From assembly GCA_014773175.1 (NCBI GenBank), contig VXCM01000209.1:191001-255000 (forward strand): DNA of 64,000 bases, read 5' to 3'. The notes under the pieces were generated by a model. That model did no database searches, was not told the DNA's origin, and saw only the letters and a program-made list of their open reading frames with translations. The stretch is from Lucifuga dentata. Taxonomy: Eukaryota > Chordata > Actinopteri > Ophidiiformes > Bythitidae. Every line of letters starts with the position of its first letter. Positions within the stretch are counted from its first letter, which is position 1. Of the stretch, positions 52,301 to 61,300 are shown piece after piece. The position numbers and the translations under genes were made by a program.

Positions 52301-55300
52301 TATCAACATTCAAGATTCCTGCACCATGGGAATCAAAAAGATGGACTCCCTTTGCAGTCCTCCCTCTGCAATCACTTATTTGCTCATTAATTTATTCAGA
52401 CAGGCAGTTGGAAAAAGATGAACCTTCTCACTAGATACCTGAGCCTACCCACTGCACCATCTGAGAGAACTGAGATAAAATGAATGAATCACTGAGAATA
52501 TGGTTAACTAGCACTTTGCTTTCTGAAGGGTTTTCTCAGTCATTCATCATCTAAAAAGAGCTTCATATCAAGGTAGAGAACTCTGCAAGGACTTTGCTTT
52601 TATTACGATGCTGATGAGCTGCAAACCCTCACCGACAGACATCTTCCTGGGACTAGAACACTTAAGTATGAAAGTGGTGATTCTAATCAAAAAGAGTGTT
52701 CTTCTTTTGACAAAATCAAATAATTAGGGTTTGAGAACGAGCTTAATTGCAAGGCTGCAGTAGAGCATCTTCAGTGTGCAGCGAGACACGGGGAAGGAAT
52801 GCGTGCGTGTACACGTTTTCTTCTCGTGTAAACTCGCACAAGAAGAAACTAATACTAATATAAAAGCTAAATACTATATCATCATGAGTATGAATTCACA
52901 GAGGATCACAGAGGACCCCCCTTTGTCTAACATAGTAAGAATATTACACATTGTCAGGGTAAATGTCAGCATGTCCTCAAATATCTAAGTTGCATTCTAG
53001 CATAATAATTTATGTTTAATAAGGTATATTTACATACACAGACAACCAGATTTTTATTTTTTTTTTAAGTAGCCTTTTGGCACAAATTTAGCCTTAAAAC
53101 TAGTGTGTGTGTGTGTGTGTGTATTTGCTTCAGTCTGTGTGTACATGTGTGTCCGTGTGCCTTTACCTTCCTAGCGGCTAGTCATTCATCTCAGTCTGAC
53201 AGTCCCATTACCAGAGGCAGCTAGTGTGGCTCAGAAAAGAGCAGTGGGAGCACCAGGGGTAATACCACTTAGCAAAGCCATCATGCTGACTCTTACTTTT
53301 ATTCTTCATTCTGCCATTACAATTAGCATCATGCTAATGTTTTCTATAAAATATTAGTCCTTTCTACATCACAATAAAAAGTCTTGATAAAAATTCTAAC
53401 CCCATCTAATAACAACTCACACCAGCAGCAATGGCTGGCCTGCAGTATGGCATTTTCTACTACAGCAGAGATAGGCATAGTGTTAGAGCAGTGTTATAGA
53501 TGTAATTACTTTTGTAGCGCGATTGCTTTCCATCTTCCATCTTGGCTTGAAATAATCTGAGTATCTGTTTGGCATGAAGACCTGTAGTTGCCAAGCATGT
53601 CAAAAGTGTGAAGGTAGTTTTCATTTGTTTCAGTACAAAAGCTTACCAGTAGCATTTCCCATTGTTCTCCAGTAGCTTCTCCACCATGTGCTCAACTCTT
53701 ATAAACCAGCTGGGGACTGCTTTGTAGATCAGGGGAGTGTCAGACCTGGAAGTGTATGAAGGTAAGATGGTACATAAAACACAAGACTGCAACACAGTCA
53801 CTCACCCCAAAAAAAACAACAAAAAAAAAAACAATTTATTATTGAAAAGTATTTGCAGTATTGGTTCTTAGTCATGAGGCATGTTATTAATTTGGAGGTT
53901 AGAAGCTAAAGATTGCTTTGCTTTGAATTTGGGAAATTAAGATTGCAACTTAAAATAAGATTATGTATTGTCTGTATTGGGTGTCAAGTTTCCAAATTTC
54001 TTAACTCCTGGAAAAGCAGAAGCAAGGCCAGTTTTAAAATTTTACTACTTTTTAGCTCCTTACCATCTACTTGTTACATTTTAAAAGTGCTGCACTTTTT
54101 CATCTCCACCACCAATTCTGACACCAAAGGGAGCACTACTTTTGCAAGTTCTGACTAAAATGTGACTTTTGCTTCCACATTTCTACCTTACAGGAGCTGA
54201 ATGGTTAAAAACACATTAATTTTGCATCTACGTGCCTATGCCCGCTCGTGGCACAGCACAGATCTCTGAATATTTACTAGGTTTAATTAATCCTGCTCAG
54301 GTCTGACTTCAACTGCTGCAAGTCAGACAGTGTATCAATGCAAAAAGTACGTTTGTGTGTGCATGAGCCTGTTAGTAGAGATGTGATAATATGGGACTAT
54401 GGAAGGAAGCATGAGTACAGAAAAACCTCAGAGGTCTACATGAAGCAAGCTTCCAAACTGTAGGTTAACAGGGTGTAATAGGTTAGTTCATTATATATCG
54501 TAAAAGTTAAAGAGGACCTCAACCTCTATTTCCAGCATATGAGGTTACCCTATAACCACTGCTATAAGACAACACAGTGGAAAACTAAGTGAAGCAGTTA
54601 GTTACGCTGAGCTTGAGGAAGACACAGGAACATGGCAGAAGAACATAGCAGGAGTATAATTATACATATCTCACCTCCAGCAGAAGGGGTAGCTATGTTT
54701 GAAAGTGCTGGCATTGACGAGACGACCATTCTCCTTCAGCCACTTCATGATATTTTTGTCAGCATCCTACCAACAGAACACACACAAGATTTGTAAAATT
54801 CAGCTTTAAAAAAATAAGATAATTATAACTTTCACTTATTTTTTGGATTCACTTTTAACAAATATGGGCACTAATCTGTATTTATACTGAACATAAAAAC
54901 AAAAGTTGACAATATGCAACAATGTAAAAACCAGGGATGAAACCCAAAGGTTTAAAAAATATTTGCTTTGTAAACATTCTGCAATTTCTTTCTTTGATTC
55001 TTTAATTCTTCTTTTATACTTTGATTGATTCTAGGTGATCTGGAGCATAATAAGCAGCTCCTTTGCATTATATTTTCATATTTTTCCTCTTACATTTCTA
55101 CTACCTGAAACACATTCTAAGCTGTTCTTGCCATGAGCGGACACAGCTACCATAAACTGTGATCTGTAACAGCAAACCAAACCTTTGTAACAGGAAACCA
55201 AAGAACTTCAGGATGTGTGATTTTTCCAAAGTATGCTTCTAATCCACAGCAAGCTCTTCAAGTAGAATTTGATTTTTAGAATTTTTTTTTTATTTATCCA

Positions 55301-58300
55301 TCCATCCATTTCTCCTTACATTCCATAAATATATATTTATATTTAGCCATAAAACCATGTAATATCTTACAGTAAAAACAAGTGGGGAAAAATAATTCTG
55401 CATGTCAATAAATTGCTTTATCCATTTTAGAAGCAAATAAAATGAACTTAGCATAGCTTAACTTACGTTTTGTTTAATTATTACACACTGAACATTTCCT
55501 AAATTCTGCAAAATTGTCTTCAGATCAAGCAAAAAGGACCTCAAGAGGAACTACGCCACTTCAGGGTAAACCTTCCTACATCACTTCATGCTATCACTTA
55601 TTCATTAACTCAGTACATATCTATAGTCTATTATGTCACCATTTCTAAAACTGTTTTCCTTTTTTTTTTTTTTTTTTTANTTTTTTTTTTTTTTTTTTTA
55701 AAAGATCTTTTACATGACAACTTTCTTTCCAGGGATGAAAGCCTGCAAACTCTTCTACACAGACATTGAGAGTGAAGGTTACAGTCTGCTTACATAGCTA
55801 TGACAAACATCACCAAACACATAAAAATGAATAGTCTAGTTTATCATCCAGTTCACTGTTCTTCGCAAACAATCCAATATGCAATCAGCCCTGTGGCTTA
55901 TTGTGCACTATTTCATCTTGCTCTAACAAAGCTTACAGTGCAATTCACTGGGAACTCGTAAATATGACTTTTTAGCATGGTGTTTGGCAGATTGTTGGTC
56001 CTGACCTCTTTGTAGAAAGGGGATTTTAAACTTTCTCAGCCAGGTGTAAATTTTGTTGTGCCCTGACTCGGCTCATTAAAACATGCAAGTGTCCTTGTGA
56101 AGTGAGGACTTAGTGAAACTTTGCCTGCAACCCACTGAGAACATACTGTAACTCTTCCATCACTTGGCCAAACAAGTATAACCAAAGGTTACTTAATATG
56201 TCACTCAAGTATTTACAAACAAGTGTGACTCTTATCTCTTTTATATTTATTTAATCTTGTTGGTATGAGATATGATTTATCAGCAGAATGGCAGTTCCAT
56301 TAAACAATATTCAGTTGGACTGAGAAGCAAAACAAATATTTTTGTGGCACACACAGTAAGTTATTTTTATTTATCGGACAAAACAACTGGTGGTTCTCAG
56401 TTAGAAAATGCTTTTCACTGGGTTTCCTCTTTCAAGAAAAAGGGGAAGAATATTGGAAAAAGGAGAGAGAAAGTAGAGAAATAGTTCGAGAAATAGTTAT
56501 AATAGCAGGAGGCAGCAAACAATTCACAGGAGAAAGAATGATAAATGCATTATTTTGTATGCACTCTCTTTATTAATATTTGGTCAACATTGGTGTAAAT
56601 GGTCATTAGTTCTGTACCATCAAATATTTATTCTAAAGACCAATCACTAAAGTTGTTTGTTTGAGATAGAGTTGCTACAGATCACAGCAGAACAACCGTG
56701 TTTCACTGTAAAGGAGGTGTAACACCACATATAGAGCAACACAGCAGTGAATGTGAAAAGTCAGTGATAAAAACAGTGATATTGGCCAAAAAAAAAAAAA
56801 ANAAAAAAAAAAAAAAAGAAGGTACCATAGGAAAAGGAGAAATTGAAAGAGACTATGAAAAAGTGAGGGCAGCACTAGGGCTGCCAAAATATGAATGGGA
56901 GAGGTAATAGAGGTGAGGTGACAGGGTAAAGGGGAGGGGANTAGGGCTGCCAAAATATGAATGGGAGAGGTAATAGAGGTGAGGTGACAGGGTAAAGGGG
57001 AGGGGAGGGGAGGGAGGTGTGTCAGTAAGTGATGTCAAGTTTGAAGGACTGGAAAAGAGCAATAGCAAGCAGACATTCACAGAAAATGCACAGGGACAAC
57101 AGTGTCAGGGTGTCTTTCTAAACAGTAAGAGCTAGCTAAATGGTGTGTGGATGATAACATGGGGAAGAATTTCATTTGATTAGAAAGAACTGCACTTTCA
57201 CTCCACAATGCTCTGCTGTTCTTCTGTGACTGCTTCAGACCTGTGGCTCCTCTCAACCTGCTGCTTAGACACCTGCTGGGGAACCTTTGGTAATTCCAAG
57301 CCTCTGCTCCTCGCCTTCCAGCAGCTTCCTGTAGGTGGCGATCTCTGCATCCAGCTTCAGCTTAATGTGCAGCAGTTCCTGGTAGTCTTGGAGATACTTG
57401 GTCATCTCCAGTTTGGTTTCACAGAGCTGGATCTCCAACTGAGCAATGACACTCTCTAGGCTACCCATCTTATCCATGTGGGACATCTCCATGTCCTCCA
57501 GCTGTTGCTCCAGGGCTGCGTTGCGAGCTCTCAGCCCATCAATTTGGTTCTGCAGGTCTGTCACCTGGTTGTGGAAGGTTGTGATCTCCTCTTTCATCGT
57601 CTTCATCTGTTCCTCATGTTTGCCCGCATGTTCCTTGAGGGTGTCAAACTTGCTCTTGTACCATTTCTCAGCTTCCTGGACATTGCGGGCAGCGACGCTC
57701 TCTATCTCTGCGCGCATGTTACGCAGGTAGGCAGCCAGGTCAGGTCTGTCACCATCCAGATCTGTAGTAATTTTTGAGTCCTCAATCTGCTTCATGAGGT
57801 CAGCTACCTCTTCATCATGCAGCTTCTTGAGAAACTCTATCTCACCCACTAGCTGTTCTACACGTTTTTCCAGCTCAGCCTTCTGGAGAGTGGCATTGTC
57901 AACATCCTGGCGGAACTCCCTCAGGATCATTTCTGCCTCATCCTTGAGTGCCAGCTCCTCCTCCAGTCTTAGTCTCCACACATCCACTTCTTCTTCAATA
58001 TAGCCTCGTTCGATATCAGCTGCTCCTTTCTCATTAGTCAGGGTCTCAATCAGCCCCCGCACCTCTTTAAACTTGAGCTCGTATTCTTCTGCAATGTTTG
58101 TGGGACCTCCTTTGTAGCGGCTCTGAAGAGCAGCCAGTTCCGCTTGAAGAGAAGCATTTCTCTGCTCTAGTGTCTGGACCTTCTCAATGTATCCTGCAAA
58201 CTTCACATTGAGTTCTTGCATCTCCTCTTTCTCATTGGCATGGTGCTGGTGTATCTCTGTGCCCAACTCGATGGCAGTGCCACGGAAACCAGCGCGTCCA

Positions 58301-61300
58301 CGGCTGTCATATGAGGATCCACGGCACCGGGATGGGGATGGGCTCTGAACCCTTACCCGGCTGTCAGAGCCACTAACTTGAAGGCTTTTCTGGGAATAAG
58401 ATGCAGCTCTCATTTTACATAAAATGCTGTGTTTCAGTTTACAGAAAGACAGTTCTCTGTTCTCTCGTTTTCTCTTTCTGAAGCCCTCCTTGTGACTGAC
58501 ACTCTCTCGGATCACCTCTGAGTTTTTATGAGGCATTAAAGAATGTCTCAGACAGCCATGAAACTCACGCTTGGTTTTAAAAGCAGATTATGACAAACTC
58601 CCAGAGGCCTGTGGCTCCATACTCTTTATTAGCTAACGCTGTATCGTTAGTGACGAGGCGGGTCAAGTCCACTCCCTGGCCTTTGCGGCAGGATGTGAAA
58701 TAGTGATCAGACTTCTTCATGCATGACTGATATTTTTCACTCACTAAGCACCTAGTGTGGTAATGAAGTTGGGTGTGTTAGAGAGGAAGAGGGCATCCAG
58801 TGCATACTGACAATATTGCTTTGGTAGCAGCTTTTATGACCAACTTGTCAATAATAAGGGATAACCAAGAATAATCACTTGAAATATAACAGTTTCAAAC
58901 TGTTGAAACTGTTTTATGTCAGCTTTCAGAAGAGCATTTAGGGCTCTTCTGAAAGATGACATTCCCACACCCATTCACCTATTCCTCTCAATCCAGAAAA
59001 TACATCCGTTAAAATAATGGAAAGATGCAGGCATAGGAGAATGGGTACAGGAATGTCATCTTTCAAGAGGTCCCTAAATGCTAAAATTAAACGCTGAATA
59101 AACCAGCTATAAATATTGCTGAGACATTTGACCCATGTGTCATAGCAGTGACTCTTTCCACAGACAGAAGGCCTGAAATGTCTGTTAAACCAATATACAT
59201 GTAAATGTTGGATGTGTCACTTACTTTGACATACTGGCCCGCAAAGTCAGTGACCTCTGATGTGAAGCAGCCTGAGGCGTCCACAGGGCAGATAGGAGCT
59301 TGGTCTCTCTGGATGATGTTGTACTCCATACACACCCTGTAATCATCCTACAGAGGAAATACATGTTATCAGGTTATTTAGAACTTTCTACTTCAATTTA
59401 ATGATCTTTTTATTACAAAAAAAATATCCATTCTAACAGTCATATAGTCTTGCATTGAACTTTGAAATTTTATTTCTAATATTGCTAATTAATAATTGCT
59501 ATTAATATTAATAATGTTTTGGGTCAATCAACATTATCTTGATTAAAAAAAAAGTGATCTGCGTTATTTTAGAATCATATAATTTATTCATCATCTCATA
59601 TCCTCTCATACTCCAAACAGATGAACCCTCATGTGAAAAATACAAATGCAATTATCTAATCCCTTTAGCAGATGTTTTCACTTGTTTGATGGAAAAGAGA
59701 TTTTATGATTCAATATTAAATTACTGTGTCCCTGCACAGACCATGTAAATAACTGGATATGATTTAATATCCTTCAATTAAATACCGCAAAGACAGAGAT
59801 AATTCTATTTGGCAATAAGGAGGAATGTTATTGCTCAGCTTGATTCCAGAGCTATAAAGACAGCCATTTTGATGGAGTCAGCATTAGCAGCCACATCAAG
59901 AAAATAACTACATCAGCTTTTCATTATCTAATACAAATATCAGAAATTAGAGGTTTCATTTCCTGACTAGATCTGGAGAAACTTATTGATGTCTTCATCT
60001 CCATTAGAGTGGACACAGTAGCCAGAACCATGAGAACTGAGTACTTTACTCCTTTTCTTAACTCTTTAACTGACTTATAGTTAGCTACATGATAGATAAT
60101 AAAGTGCTCCTGATAGTTTATAAATCCATTAAATGGTCAAAATATATTTCTGATATGCTTGATTAATATAAGTCCATTACATTTTTAAGAAACAATTAGA
60201 TGTTTGTGCCTGAAATTAGAGCCAAAAACTATGAAGCTGCATTTATCTATTGTGCTGCTCACAGATGGAAAAAAAAAAAAAAANTTCCAAACAATATTAA
60301 ACATCCCAAACCTTTTCCACTTTCAGATTAAAAAAAAAAAATCTAAGTTCCTTGTTTCCTTAACTTTTCTTCATTTTCTTACATTTTGTGCAATATATCC
60401 ATTTATTTATTTATTACTGCACTGCAACTGTATATACTATTATTGTTTTGTCTATTTTTGTTTTATTTTCCATTCCATTTTTAAAAAAAATATTTTTATG
60501 CATTATAAAACATTGCCACGTAAAGCAGCCTGAATTGCCTTTGTGCAACACAAAAAACTGCCGAGTATTGGACACTTTTTTGCAGTGTTAAAATGAGAAG
60601 AGATGGTATGTGACAGCTATACATGAAAGTTCAAAGTACTGTTCATCTGAAAATGCATTTAGTATCCAAACACCCTGTCAAGATCAAAGATTAATGACTC
60701 ACGGAATCATTTCACATGTAGTCGTAAAACATACCGTTTGCAGGAGTAAGTGGGCAGTGCTTTTCTTACATTGTCATAAGAGCAGATGTATTCGTGTTTC
60801 AGATTTTAATCAAATAATTGATGACAATCACTAACAGAACTTTTTGAACAATAACACAAAGTTGTAAATGTGTTGCTGATGTATTAGAAGAGATTTAATT
60901 AAAACCATGGGGACTGAACTGCAGTGAAACAGGGAGGCAGGAAGAGAGAGAGAGAGAGAGAGAGAGAGAATTTNGGGACTGAACTGCAGTGAAACAGGGA
61001 GGCAGGAAGAGAGAGAGAGAGAGAGAGAGAGAGAATTTACACCTGGCAACAGCCATATGGGCAACCATCTGCCCTTGACAACTTATAAGCAATGATCCTG
61101 GAATCACTGGTCTCCATATTGTATAAGTTCACTAATACTATACCATCCAGTATTGGATAATGTACCTAGAAATTTGTGCTTGAGTAAAAGCAGAAATAAC
61201 TCTTATGGGAGAAATAAAATCCTCCCATAAGAAAAATACCTGAGCTAAAATAATTAAGGAGCCACTGTTAATTTTACTTAAGTAGCAAAATTATTATTTT

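Noticed and set aside
55659..55699. T-run as the poly(A) tail of a retroposed filament transcript
   Set aside because: It is about 1.6 kb past the stop, has no AATAAA just before it, contains an N, and no matching target-site duplication was found.
57446..58003. Open frames on the plus strand opposite the filament gene
   Set aside because: They are antisense shadows of the heptad-rich minus-strand coding sequence.
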